64,000 nt of DNA from Pseudomonas sp. RIT-PI-q (GCF_001297125.1 NZ_LHPC01000044.1:186001-250000); one strand, 5' to 3'; shown: positions 43,471-51,581, counted from the stretch's first letter. The notes: generated by a model from the sequence alone, not told the origin. Program-made: numbers and translations.

Positions 43471-44097
43471 ATGAATAAAGTGCTGATCGTGGATGATCAC
43501 CCCGTCATTCGTCTTGCGGTACGTATGCTGATGGAACGTCATGGCTACGAAGTCATTGCAGAAACAGATAACGGCGTGGATGCATTACAACTCGCCCGTG
43601 AACTTATGCCGGATATTGTCATTCTGGATATTGGAATACCGAAACTGGATGGGCTGGAAGTCATTGCGCGTCTGACATCAACAGCGATGCCAATGAAAGT
43701 TCTGATATTGACGTCCCAGGCGCCTGGGCATTTTTCCATGCGTTGCATGCAATCGGGTGCCGCCGGGTATGTCTGCAAGCAACAGGATCTGACTGAATTG
43801 CTCAGTGCAATAAAGGCAGTATTGTCAGGCTACAGTTACTTCCCGAATCAAGCCTTGCATACCGTGCGTTCCAGTCTGGGCAATGCCAGTGAAGCTGATA
43901 TGGTGGATCGCTTGTCGGGGCGGGAAATGATGGTGTTGCAGCAGTTGGCCCGGGGCAAAACCAACAAGGAGATTGCAGACGGAATGTTCCTCAGCAATAA
44001 AACCGTCAGTACCTACAAGACTCGTCTTTTGTTGAAACTCAATGCTCGCTCCCTGGTCGACCTGATCGAGTTGGCGCAGCGCAACGGGCTAGTGTGA
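43471..44097 (+). CDS. NarL/LuxR-family response regulator, BvgA/RocA-like, orphan
   Basis: 208-residue two-component regulator. The receiver domain (1-120) has the acidic pair D8-D9, phospho-acceptor D53 in ILDIGIPK, the Thr/Ser of LTSQAPG and Lys in VCKQQD. The C-terminal LuxR helix-turn-helix (about 145-205) has LSGREMMVLQQLARGKTNKEIADGMFLSNKTVSTYKTRLL. No histidine kinase is adjacent. Similar to BvgA-class regulators (RocA1-type) that control fimbriae or biofilm genes in Pseudomonas; the target here is unknown. The ATG at 43471 gives MNKVLIVDDHPVIR; an upstream start is less likely. Confidence 0.85.
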   Translation: MNKVLIVDDHPVIRLAVRMLMERHGYEVIAETDNGVDALQLARELMPDIVILDIGIPKLDGLEVIARLTSTAMPMKVLILTSQAPGHFSMRCMQSGAAGYVCKQQDLTELLSAIKAVLSGYSYFPNQALHTVRSSLGNASEADMVDRLSGREMMVLQQLARGKTNKEIADGMFLSNKTVSTYKTRLLLKLNARSLVDLIELAQRNGLV

Positions 44098-44156
44098 CTG
44101 CCTCGGCGTTTTATGTGATGTGATGGGGGCGGCGTTTGTCGGGGTTCGGCACTTAG

Positions 44157-44183
44157 TAAAAAGCCTCCGTTTCGGGAGGCTTT
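44157..44183 (-). terminator. Terminator of the small envelope-type gene
   Basis: Stem AAAGCCTCC / GGAGGCTTT with a 5-nt loop; the T-run is on the minus-strand side (CTTTTTACT), just after the stop of the 59-residue gene. Confidence 0.75.
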
Positions 44184-44189
44184 CAGGTG

Positions 44190-44369
44190 TCATAAGTCAA
44201 AATCGTAATCGGCCAATTGCTTTTGCAGTCGGCGCTCCTCCAGCAGATTGTCGATGGTGCGGCGTTTGCTCAGGTTAGTCTTCGCTACTTCAACCACCGG
44301 TTCAGCGTCATCGGCCTCAACAGGGGTGAAGTCGTCTTCTACGTCCAATTGCTCTTTGCCAGTGCTCAT
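44190..44369 (-). CDS. Small PA3496-family protein (putative envelope integrity)
   Basis: 59-residue protein starting MSTGKEQLDVEDDFTPVEAD and ending in KQLADYDFDL. It is acidic in the first half and has a basic helical SKRRTIDNLLEERRLQKQ in the second. GGAG lies 7 nt before the ATG. It lies downstream of nth and the rnf genes exactly where P. aeruginosa has PA3496, a small protein whose family is described as putatively tied to envelope integrity. No biochemical function is known. It is too short for many gene finders. Confidence 0.75.
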   Translation of the reverse strand: MSTGKEQLDVEDDFTPVEADDAEPVVEVAKTNLSKRRTIDNLLEERRLQKQLADYDFDL

Positions 44370-44475
44370 TTTGTTACTCCAGGCTAAGACTGCCTTTGGC
44401 GCTCCTTATATCGACATTCTCCCGGCGGGTAAAAAAGATTTTTTCAATCGATAAATCAAAAAACCTAATAGCGCC

Positions 44476-45114
44476 TCAATCGTCCGAGGTCTTTTCTTTG
44501 TATTCGCACAAATCTTCGATCCGGCAGCTGCCGCAGCGCGGCTTGCGGGCCAGGCAAACGTAGCGTCCGTGAAGGATCAGCCAATGATGGGAATCGAGCA
44601 GGTATTCCTTGGGCACGAATTTCATCAGTTTCTGCTCAACCTCGACCACGTTCTTGCCTGGAGCAATACCGGTGCGGTTGCTGACCCGAAAAATATGCGT
44701 ATCGACGGCCATGGTCAGCTGGCGAAATGCAGTATTGAGCACCACGTTCGCGGTTTTGCGGCCGACGCCGGGTAGCGCCTCCAGCTCTTCGCGGGTCTGC
44801 GGCACTTCGCCTCCATGATGCTCGACCAGCAAGCGACACGTCTCGATCACGTTTTTCGCTTTGCTGTTAAACAGGCCGATAGTCTTGATGTACTCCGACA
44901 GCCCTTCGACGCCCAGCGCATAAATGGCCGCTGGCGTATTGGCCACCGGGTAGAGCTTGGCAGTGGCCTTATTGACCCCGACATCGGTCGACTGCGCCGA
45001 AAGAATCACAGAGATCAGCAATTCGAACGGCGAGGAATAGGCCAGTTCAGTCTTCGGTTCCGGATTGTCTTCGTGAAACCTGCGGAAAATTTCCAGGCGT
45101 TTTGCGGCATTCAT
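44476..45114 (-). CDS. nth: Endonuclease III
   Basis: 212-residue base-excision-repair glycosylase/AP lyase for oxidised pyrimidines. The helix-hairpin-helix is LEALPGVGRKTANVVLN with the catalytic Lys120-type residue, the catalytic Asp lies in VDTHIFRVSNR, and the [4Fe-4S] cluster cysteines are in CLARKPRCGSCRIEDLC. It lies 25 bp after rnfE, as in other Pseudomonas, so co-transcription with the rnf genes is likely. Confidence 0.96.
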   Translation of the reverse strand: MNAAKRLEIFRRFHEDNPEPKTELAYSSPFELLISVILSAQSTDVGVNKATAKLYPVANTPAAIYALGVEGLSEYIKTIGLFNSKAKNVIETCRLLVEHHGGEVPQTREELEALPGVGRKTANVVLNTAFRQLTMAVDTHIFRVSNRTGIAPGKNVVEVEQKLMKFVPKEYLLDSHHWLILHGRYVCLARKPRCGSCRIEDLCEYKEKTSDD

Positions 45115-45139
45115 GGGCAGTGCGTTTCCTCGAAAACAG

Positions 45140-45727
45140 TCAGTGTGAGGGCGTTGGGCGGGGCCAGGCCTGCCACGCGGCGATCAGCAGTCCCAGCAGA
45201 ATGAATCCACCAGGGGCCAGGGTGGCCAGGCGCAAGCCACCGTCGGCGGTGAGTACCCAGCCTTGCCAGTCCGTTTGCGTAGCGCCAGTCAGCCACGACA
45301 GATGGCTGCCGATTGTCCCACCACCGATCAGCTCGCGCAGCAGGCCCAGGCCTACCATCAACGCGCCGAACAGCGCAGATAGGCGCAGGCGATCACGCCA
45401 CGCATCCTGGAAAAAACCGCTGTGCTGCAGCACGACGCATTGCAAGGCGATCAATCCCGCGTAGAACCCCAAATGCTGGTGCCATGGCAACGACCAGACT
45501 TGCGCCGCGAGCTCGACGCAGCTGGTCAGCGTGGCCGCCAGCAGCACGCCGGCAAGCAAGTGTGTGCTCGGCACAAGTCGCGATCGCAAGACCGCCATAC
45601 TCACACCAAAGGCACTGATCACCACGATGAACATCAGCCACAAGCCCAGCGCCATCACCAACGAGTCGGTCGCTCCGATCAGCGGGGCCAGCATCAACGA
45701 GTTCTGCAGCGTCGACGATTTTGTCAT
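45140..45727 (-). CDS. rnfE: RnfE/RsxE-like subunit, one ligand cysteine lost
   Basis: 195-residue integral membrane subunit with about six helices, homologous to RnfE/NqrD by position and by SLMLAPLIGATDSLVMALGL and RELIGGGTIGSHLSWL plus PPG-like LAPGGFILLGL. In canonical RnfE the first motif reads LLGLCPLLAVT; here the Cys is Ala14. The second Cys (canonical PLIVTNC) is kept as C97 in LIALQC. The ATG overlaps the rnfG stop by 4 bp (ATGA). Last of the chain before nth. Unusually short and divergent. Confidence 0.82.
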   Translation of the reverse strand: MTKSSTLQNSLMLAPLIGATDSLVMALGLWLMFIVVISAFGVSMAVLRSRLVPSTHLLAGVLLAATLTSCVELAAQVWSLPWHQHLGFYAGLIALQCVVLQHSGFFQDAWRDRLRLSALFGALMVGLGLLRELIGGGTIGSHLSWLTGATQTDWQGWVLTADGGLRLATLAPGGFILLGLLIAAWQAWPRPTPSH

Positions 45728-46332
45728 GGGGGGCTACTCCCGATCAGCTGTTGCCGGTGTTCATCGAAGTAGCGCAACGCATCATGGATGGCGTTGATCA
45801 CCGCTCTTGAAGTGATGGTTGCGCCCGCGATCTGATCGAATTGTCCCTGATCTTTTTTCAAGGCCCAGCCATTATCGGCAGGTTCGGTTCGGGACTTGCC
45901 GGCGAAAACCTGAAGCCAGGTATTCGGCCAGTCGGCGATCCGCGCGCCCAGCCCTGGAGTTTCCGATTGCTTGAGGGTTTTGACGCCGAGCAATTTGCCA
46001 TTGGCATCGATGGCGATCAGCAAATCGATGGCGCCGGCGTAGCCCAGGGTCTGGCTGCGCAGTAACACGGCGCTGGGTTGGCCAGCCTTGGTCGCACGGT
46101 AACCACCCAGCAGCGTGCTGTTGGCCAAGGCACTGTTTTCCAGTGTGAGCGGTTGTTCCAGTGGCTGATTGTCGTAGCTGTCAGTGGGTAGCAGGTCCAG
46201 CAGGTTGCGGCTATCGATCTGCCGTTGTTCGGCGGCAATCCGTGGCGCGCTGGCGTGTTGCACGAGGTAAGTCGCGCCGAGTCCGACGCCGGCCAGTATC
46301 ACCAGGATCACAACGCTCGACGCTCGGCTCAT
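45724..46332 (-). CDS. rnfG: RnfG/RsxG-like flavoprotein subunit
   Basis: 202-residue protein with one N-terminal membrane helix (SSVVILVILAGVGLGATYLV) and a periplasmic FMN-binding domain. The covalent FMN site is the Thr of the GAT motif in FDQIAGATITSRAV near residue 166, and GVKTLKQSETPGLGARI is the conserved RnfG/NqrC segment. Start ATG 46332 overlaps the rnfD stop by 4 bp. A far longer frame to 47064 runs through rnfD and is rejected. Confidence 0.88.
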   Translation of the reverse strand: MSRASSVVILVILAGVGLGATYLVQHASAPRIAAEQRQIDSRNLLDLLPTDSYDNQPLEQPLTLENSALANSTLLGGYRATKAGQPSAVLLRSQTLGYAGAIDLLIAIDANGKLLGVKTLKQSETPGLGARIADWPNTWLQVFAGKSRTEPADNGWALKKDQGQFDQIAGATITSRAVINAIHDALRYFDEHRQQLIGSSPP

Positions 46333-47321
46333 GGCGCAACCCGCTCCTGCCTGGACACGATGAACCGCTCCAGTGCTGGCACGCAGAGGTTCATCAGCAA
46401 TACCGCAAATGCCACGCCGTCCGGATAACCACCCCACGTCCGAATCAGATAGGTCAGCAGGCCCACGCCCGCGCCGAACAGCAGTCGCGCACCCGGGCTT
46501 TTGGCGCCGGACACCGGCTCGGTGATGATGAAGAAGGCGCCGAGCATGCTCGCGCCGGTGAGCAGATGAAACAGCGGCGAGCCATGGGAGTCGGAGCCCG
46601 AACCGTTCCAGCACAACAGGCTGATGATGAACAAACTGGCAAGCATGCCGACCGGCGCATGCCAGCTGAACACCCGCCGTTGCAGGAGAAACGCGCCACC
46701 GGCCAGAAAGGCCAGGTTGACCCATTCCACGCCACGGCCGCCGAAGTGGCCGAACGCCGGGTTGCCGGCGAAGAGTTCGTCCATCGTCAGGCTTTTGTTG
46801 ATCCGCAGGCTGTCCAGCGCCGTGGCCTGAACCCAGGCATCCGGCGTCTGCTTGAGACTGAAACCGAAGACCTGCTGCAAACCGCCGAGCAGGTCCATGC
46901 CGTGAGACGACGGCCAGTGGGTCATCTGCTGGGGAAAGGTCACCAGCACCAGAGCGAAACCGAGCATTGCAGGATTGAACGGGTTCTTGCCTACGCCGCC
47001 GTACAGGTGCTTGCCGAACACCATCGCGAAAGCCGCAGCACACACCGTCAGCCACCACGGGCAATAAGGCGGCAAGGCCAGTGCCAACAGCGTCGCACTG
47101 ACCAGCGCGCTGCCATCGCTCAAGGTTGGCTTCAACGCTCGCTTGCGCAGTTGCAACACACCCGCTTCAACAGCCAGCGCGGTCACACCCGCCAGCATCA
47201 GGTTGATCAGCACCCCCCAACCATACAACCAGAACAACACCAGCATCCCCGGCACAGTGGCCAGCAACACCAGCTTCATGGCCTGCTGAAGGCGCTCGTC
47301 GACCGATTCAAGGGGCGACAT
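46329..47321 (-). CDS. rnfD: RnfD/RsxD-like membrane flavoprotein subunit
   Basis: 330-residue polytopic subunit, NqrB/RnfD family. FGKHLYGGVGKNPFNPAMLGFALVLVTFP is the hallmark; the covalent FMN threonine is in WVQATALDSLR near 186-188, where the usual SGAT reads VQAT but the Thr is kept. GAFFIITEPVSG and the C-terminal WGGYPDGVAFAVLLMN are conserved. AGGTGG lies 6 nt before the ATG at 47321, preferred to 47327. It overlaps rnfB by 14 bp. Hydrophobic throughout. Confidence 0.88.
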   Translation of the reverse strand: MSPLESVDERLQQAMKLVLLATVPGMLVLFWLYGWGVLINLMLAGVTALAVEAGVLQLRKRALKPTLSDGSALVSATLLALALPPYCPWWLTVCAAAFAMVFGKHLYGGVGKNPFNPAMLGFALVLVTFPQQMTHWPSSHGMDLLGGLQQVFGFSLKQTPDAWVQATALDSLRINKSLTMDELFAGNPAFGHFGGRGVEWVNLAFLAGGAFLLQRRVFSWHAPVGMLASLFIISLLCWNGSGSDSHGSPLFHLLTGASMLGAFFIITEPVSGAKSPGARLLFGAGVGLLTYLIRTWGGYPDGVAFAVLLMNLCVPALERFIVSRQERVAP

Positions 47322-48522
47322 AGGCATCCACCTGACGCTCGGCTTCCAACAGACGGGCGCGAGCCTTGTCGATCAATTCGGCGGGAGTATCGGCGCGCCG
47401 CTCGAGTTTGCTGACGTCGGCGCGGGCGTAGGCCAATTCGGTTTTCAGCTGTCGAAGCTGGTTGTCGATGGGGCGCTTTTCGACGCGCACCAGGTCAGGC
47501 AAGGGTTGCTCGCTGGCCGCTTCAGCCGCATGCAGGGCGTGCTCGGCGTCGCGGAGCGCGCGCTCCAGGGTTTCGATTTGCTCGGCGGGTGCCTCGCTGG
47601 TTTGAGCTTTCTTGAGTTCGGCGCGGCGCATGGCCAACTGGATCTTCGCCCGTTTCAGCTCGGCATCCTTCGCCGGAGCGCTGGGCGCCGGTGCTGGTGG
47701 TGCGCTGCTTTCCAATTGCGCCAACGCTTGCTCGGCGGCTTCGAACTGCTGTTGCAGGACGATCAATTGCGACTGCTGCTCGAAGGTCGGCGGATGCCCG
47801 AATGCCTTGAGCGATTTGTTCAGTTGTGCCCGGCTCATGGCCACATCGATCTTGGCTTTCTTCAATGCCGCATCGGCATTTGCTGCTTTTTGTGCGCGAA
47901 CGCGCTCAAGGGCGGCCTGTACCGGGTCGAGCGTGACTTCACTGGGCTGCGGCGTTGCGCGATGTGCTCGAGCCTGGCGTTCGGCAACTTTCTGCTGTTC
48001 TTCACGCTGCAAACGGGCGTTGCGCTGTTCGAAACGGCGGCGTGCATGATTGCGCTTGGCGGCGCGAGCCCGTTGCTCCTCAACGCTGAACGCCAGGCCA
48101 CCGACAACCGGCAGCACCGTGGCCAGTGGCAACGGGCGCATCTCGATGCAATCCACCGGGCAGGGCGCCACGCAGAGGTCGCAGCCGGTGCATTCATCGA
48201 TGATCACCGTGTGCATCAATTTCGCCGCGCCGACGATGGCGTCCACGGGGCACGCCTGAATGCACTTGGTGCAACCGATGCATTCGGCTTCACGGATGTA
48301 GGCGATCTGCGCCGGGGCCGAACCGCGAGTGACGTCCAGTTCCAGCACCGGCACTTTCAGCAGTTCGGCGAGGGCGGCGATGGTTTCACTGCCGCCGGGC
48401 GGGCACTTGTTGATCGGCTCGCCGCTGGCAATGCCTTCGGCGTACGGTTTGCATCCGGGGTGGCCGCACTTGCCGCATTGGGTCTGCGGCAGGAGGGCGT
48501 CGATGCGTTGAATCAGACTCAT
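47308..48522 (-). CDS. rnfB: RnfB-like ferredoxin subunit with long coiled-coil tail
   Basis: 404 residues. The first 135 hold an N-terminal 4Fe-4S motif (CGKCGHPGCKPYAEG...CPPGG) and two ferredoxin 4Fe-4S motifs (CIGCTKCIQACP, CTGCDLCVAPCP). The N-terminal membrane anchor of canonical RnfB is missing. From about 155 a 250-residue Ala/Lys/Glu/Gln-rich coiled coil follows, with three related units (LKKAKIDVAMSRAQLNKSL, LKRAKIQLAMRRAELKKAQ, LRQLKTELAYARADVSKLE). RnfB is normally about 190 residues; such tails are typical of long RnfC proteins, and rnfC itself is absent. Overlaps rnfA by 4 bp (ATGA). Confidence 0.85.
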   Translation of the reverse strand: MSLIQRIDALLPQTQCGKCGHPGCKPYAEGIASGEPINKCPPGGSETIAALAELLKVPVLELDVTRGSAPAQIAYIREAECIGCTKCIQACPVDAIVGAAKLMHTVIIDECTGCDLCVAPCPVDCIEMRPLPLATVLPVVGGLAFSVEEQRARAAKRNHARRRFEQRNARLQREEQQKVAERQARAHRATPQPSEVTLDPVQAALERVRAQKAANADAALKKAKIDVAMSRAQLNKSLKAFGHPPTFEQQSQLIVLQQQFEAAEQALAQLESSAPPAPAPSAPAKDAELKRAKIQLAMRRAELKKAQTSEAPAEQIETLERALRDAEHALHAAEAASEQPLPDLVRVEKRPIDNQLRQLKTELAYARADVSKLERRADTPAELIDKARARLLEAERQVDAYVAP

Positions 48523-49088
48523 GTTTTGATCAGTCCACTGAATCCGAGAAAAACCACTGCGATCAGTCCGGCGCCGATCAGGTCGATTGGCAGGCCACGG
48601 AAGGGCAGGGGAACATCGTTATCGATGGTGCGCTGGCGCAAGTCGCTGAACAGACTCAGCACCAGCCAAAAACCTAACCCGGCGCCGAGACTCAGGGCTG
48701 TGGCATGAAACAAACCTTGGTCGTCCTGGGCGGTGATCAGCGCCAACCCAAGCACGCCAGCGTTGCCCAGCAGCAGAGGCCAGAGGCGATCGAACGGCAG
48801 CTTCGGCAATGCCTGTGAAAGCAGCTTCAGCAACGGGCCGATCAACAGAACGCTCAAGGGCAAAAACACAAAGAGGCGTAGCGAAGTCAGCTCCAGCGGA
48901 ACCAGCAGCCAATGGTAGAGCGAGTAGCCCAGCACGCCGACGACCAGCATCAGGCACGTCGTCGCAATCCCCAATGCGTGGACCTTGTCGCGCTCGGCCC
49001 CCAGCAGAGGATCGACGCCCAGCGGCCAGTGCAACACGAGATTGTTGATCAGGGCAGTGCTGATAAGCGTGAGAAGCAGTTCGGTCAT
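48519..49088 (-). CDS. rnfA: RnfA/RsxA-like subunit lacking both ligand cysteines
   Basis: 189-residue membrane protein with six helices. It matches RnfA at ISTALINNLVLHWPLG, VPLPFRGLPIDLIGAGL and AVVFLGFSGL. Canonical RnfA has Cys in LGLCP and TTNCAVLG; here these are Asp26 (LGVDP) and Ala110 (LGNAGVLG). Both belong to the intramembrane Fe-S site at the RnfA/RnfE interface in known complexes. The ATG at 49088 fits the family N-terminus MTELLL; the upstream frame to 49217 covers REP DNA. First gene of the overlapping rnfABDGE chain. Confidence 0.85.
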   Translation of the reverse strand: MTELLLTLISTALINNLVLHWPLGVDPLLGAERDKVHALGIATTCLMLVVGVLGYSLYHWLLVPLELTSLRLFVFLPLSVLLIGPLLKLLSQALPKLPFDRLWPLLLGNAGVLGLALITAQDDQGLFHATALSLGAGLGFWLVLSLFSDLRQRTIDNDVPLPFRGLPIDLIGAGLIAVVFLGFSGLIKT

Positions 49089-49145
49089 GATCTGGTTACC
49101 TGAGCGTCCGTATCCACACATCGTTGGGCTGATGATTACCCTTTG

Positions 49146-49260
49146 GGAGCTGTGTAGGAGCTGTCGAGAGAAACGAGGCTGCGATCTTTTGATCTTGCTC
49201 TTAAAAAACAACGTCAAAAGATCGCAGCCTCGTTTCTCTCGACAGCTCCTACACAGCTCC
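49146..49260. repeat. Perfect 47-nt inverted repeat (GATCGCAGCC REP family)
   Basis: Arms 49146-49192 and 49214-49260 are exact reverse complements with a 21-nt loop. The core is CGAGAGAAACGAGGCTGCGA. The arm length is almost twice that of most REP arms in the window, and the outer part repeats the AGGAGCTGT sequence. Confidence 0.9.
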
Positions 49261-49304
49261 TACAAGGTGAGGCCGGACTTGATAGATAGTATGGGCCAGA
49301 CATG

Positions 49305-49346
49305 AAAATCCCACAGTCATGCCAGGCACGACTGTGGGATCGTTTT
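49305..49346. terminator. Terminator downstream of metG
   Basis: Stem AAAATCCCACAGTC / GACTGTGGGATcgTTTT, 12 bp beyond the metG stop on the minus strand. It is also near-symmetric. Confidence 0.85.
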
Positions 49347-49357
49347 AACGCAGAAAC

Positions 49358-51409
49358 TTACTTGATGCGCTGACCTGGCTTGGCGCCGCTGTCAGGGCTG
49401 AGCAGGTAGATTTCTTCGCCGCCAGGGCCCGCCGCCATCACCATGCCTTCGGAGATGCCGAACTTCATTTTCCGTGGCTTGAGGTTGGCGATCATCATGG
49501 TCAGGCGACCATCGAGCTTGGACGGATCCGGGTAAGCGCTCTTGATGCCGGAGAACACATTGCGTTGCTCGTCACCGATGTCCAGGGTCAGGCGCAGCAG
49601 CTTGTCGGCCCCTTCCACGTGTTCAGCCTTGACGATCAGCGCGACGCGCAAATCGATGGCCGCGAAGGCATCGAACTCGATTTCCGGCGACAGCGGATCC
49701 TTGGCCAGTTCGCCGTTGCCTTGAGCGGTGGCTTCGCCGGTGTCGGTCTGGCTGGCGGTCAGGTCTTCTTTCGAAGCGTCGGTCATGGCTTGCACTTTCA
49801 CCGGGTCGATACGGGTCATCAACGGTTTGAACTCGTTCAGCTGATGATTGCTCAGCAGCGTGGCGTGATCATTCCAGGTCAGTGGCGCGACGTTGAGGAA
49901 CGCCTCGGCATCAGCGGCCAGCAACGGCAGCACCGGCTTGAGGAAGATCACCAGTTGGCGGAACAGGTTGATGCCCAGGGCGCAGATGGCCTGGACTTCT
50001 TCCTGCTTGCCTTCCTGTTTGTTCAGCGACCACGGTGCCTTGTCGGCGATCCAGGCGTTGGCACGGTCGGCCAGGCCCATGATCTCGCGCATGGCACGGG
50101 CGAAGTCGCGAGCCTCGTAGGCCTCGGCGATGCTCGGCGCAGCAGCGAGGAACGCTTCGGTCAATTCCGGCGCGGCGTTGCCGGCCACCAGCACGCCAGC
50201 GTTGCCTTTATGAATGAAACCGGCGCAGCGGCTGGCGATGTTGACGACTTTACCGACCAGGTCCGAGTTGACCTTCTGCACGAAGTCTTCGAGGTTCAGG
50301 TCCAGGTCGTCGACGCCACGGCTCAGTTTGGCCGCGTAGTAATAACGCAGGTATTCCGGCGACAGGTGATCCAGGTAGGTCCGGGCCTTGATGAAGGTGC
50401 CACGGGACTTGGACATTTTCTGGCCGTTGACGGTCAGGTAGCCGTGGACGTTGATGCCGGTCGGTTTACGGAAACCGGCGCCTTCGAGCATGGCTGGCCA
50501 GAACAGTGCGTGGAAGTTGACGATGTCCTTGCCGATGAAGTGATACAGCTCGGCGGTGGAGTCTTTGTTCCAGAACGCGTCGAAATCCAGCTCCGGCGTG
50601 CGATCGCAGAGATTCTTGAAGCTGGCCATGTAGCCGATCGGCGCGTCCAGCCAGACGTAGAAATACTTGCCCGGCTCGTCGGGGATCTCGAAACCGAAGT
50701 ACGGCGCATCACGGGAGATATCCCACTGTTGCAGGCCGGCATCCAGCCATTCGGCGATCTTGTTCGCGACGGCGTCTTGCAGGGTGCCGCTGCGGGTCCA
50801 GGCTTGCAGCATTTCCTGGAAGTCCGGCAGTTTGAAGAAGAAGTGCTGGGAATCCTTGAGCACCGGGGTGGCGCCAGAGATTGCCGACTTCGGATCCTTC
50901 AGGTCGGTCGGTGCGTAGGTCGCACCGCATTTTTCGCAGTTGTCACCGTACTGGTCTTCGGTGCCGCATTTCGGGCAAGTGCCCTTGATGAAGCGGTCGG
51001 CCAGGAACATTTTCTTTTCCGGGTCGAAGTACTGGGTGATCGAGCGTTGGGCGATGTGCCCGGCGTCGCGCAGCTTCAGGTAGATCTGGCTCGACAGCTC
51101 ACGGTTTTCTTCGGCGTGAGTGGAGTGGAAGTTGTCGAAGTCGACCAGGAACTCGGCAAAGTCGGCGCTGTGTTCAGCCTGGACGTTGGCGATCAGTTGT
51201 TCCGGGGTGATGCCTTCCTTTTCCGCGCGCAGCATGATGGCCGAACCGTGGGCGTCGTCGGCGCAGACATAAATGCATTGATTGCCGCGGTGCTTCTGGA
51301 AGCGCACCCACATATCGGTCTGGATGTATTCCAGCATGTGGCCAAGATGGATCGAACCATTGGCATAGGGCAGGGCGCTGGTGACGAGGATCTTGCGTGG
51401 CTCGGACAT
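49358..51409 (-). CDS. metG: Methionyl-tRNA synthetase
   Basis: 683-residue class I synthetase, long form. HIGH motif as HLGHMLE (near 22), zinc-binding cysteines in CPKCGTEDQYGDNCEKC (near 146), KMSKS as QKMSKSRGTF (near 334), and a C-terminal tRNA-binding EMAP/Arc1p-like domain from about 580 (IDLRVALIVKAEHVEGADKLL). Full length. Divergent from the mrp gene, separated by a REP element. Confidence 0.97.
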   Translation of the reverse strand: MSEPRKILVTSALPYANGSIHLGHMLEYIQTDMWVRFQKHRGNQCIYVCADDAHGSAIMLRAEKEGITPEQLIANVQAEHSADFAEFLVDFDNFHSTHAEENRELSSQIYLKLRDAGHIAQRSITQYFDPEKKMFLADRFIKGTCPKCGTEDQYGDNCEKCGATYAPTDLKDPKSAISGATPVLKDSQHFFFKLPDFQEMLQAWTRSGTLQDAVANKIAEWLDAGLQQWDISRDAPYFGFEIPDEPGKYFYVWLDAPIGYMASFKNLCDRTPELDFDAFWNKDSTAELYHFIGKDIVNFHALFWPAMLEGAGFRKPTGINVHGYLTVNGQKMSKSRGTFIKARTYLDHLSPEYLRYYYAAKLSRGVDDLDLNLEDFVQKVNSDLVGKVVNIASRCAGFIHKGNAGVLVAGNAAPELTEAFLAAAPSIAEAYEARDFARAMREIMGLADRANAWIADKAPWSLNKQEGKQEEVQAICALGINLFRQLVIFLKPVLPLLAADAEAFLNVAPLTWNDHATLLSNHQLNEFKPLMTRIDPVKVQAMTDASKEDLTASQTDTGEATAQGNGELAKDPLSPEIEFDAFAAIDLRVALIVKAEHVEGADKLLRLTLDIGDEQRNVFSGIKSAYPDPSKLDGRLTMMIANLKPRKMKFGISEGMVMAAGPGGEEIYLLSPDSGAKPGQRIK

Positions 51410-51505
51410 GGGGCTCGGCTACTTGATGAAACGGAGGTCGGCCACTATAAAGCGCCCGAGTATATTTTTCACCCTGTGCACCTGTTTCATTGGATGAACC
51501 GCCAG

Positions 51506-51581
51506 AAAAGATCGCAGCCTTCGGCAGCTCCTACAGGGATTGCGGTGAACTTGTAGGAGCTGCCGAAGGCTGCGATCTTTT
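51506..51581. repeat. REP-type inverted repeat pair (GATCGCAGCCTTCGG family)
   Basis: Perfect 30-nt arms beginning AAAAGATCGCAGCCTTCGGC and the reverse complement, spacer about 16 nt, in the divergent metG-mrp gap. Confidence 0.9.

Noticed and set aside
45724..47064. 446-codon minus-strand frame that would extend rnfG upstream
   Set aside because: The extra N-terminal half runs out of frame through rnfD; the ATGA junction at 46329-46332 gives a proper RnfG start.
47290..47330. Possible remnant of rnfC between rnfB and rnfD
   Set aside because: The genes overlap by 14 bp, and no RnfC-like sequence is readable in any frame here.
49565..51556. 663-codon plus-strand frame opposite metG
   Set aside because: Antisense shadow of metG; Val/Gly/Asp-rich and without any motif.
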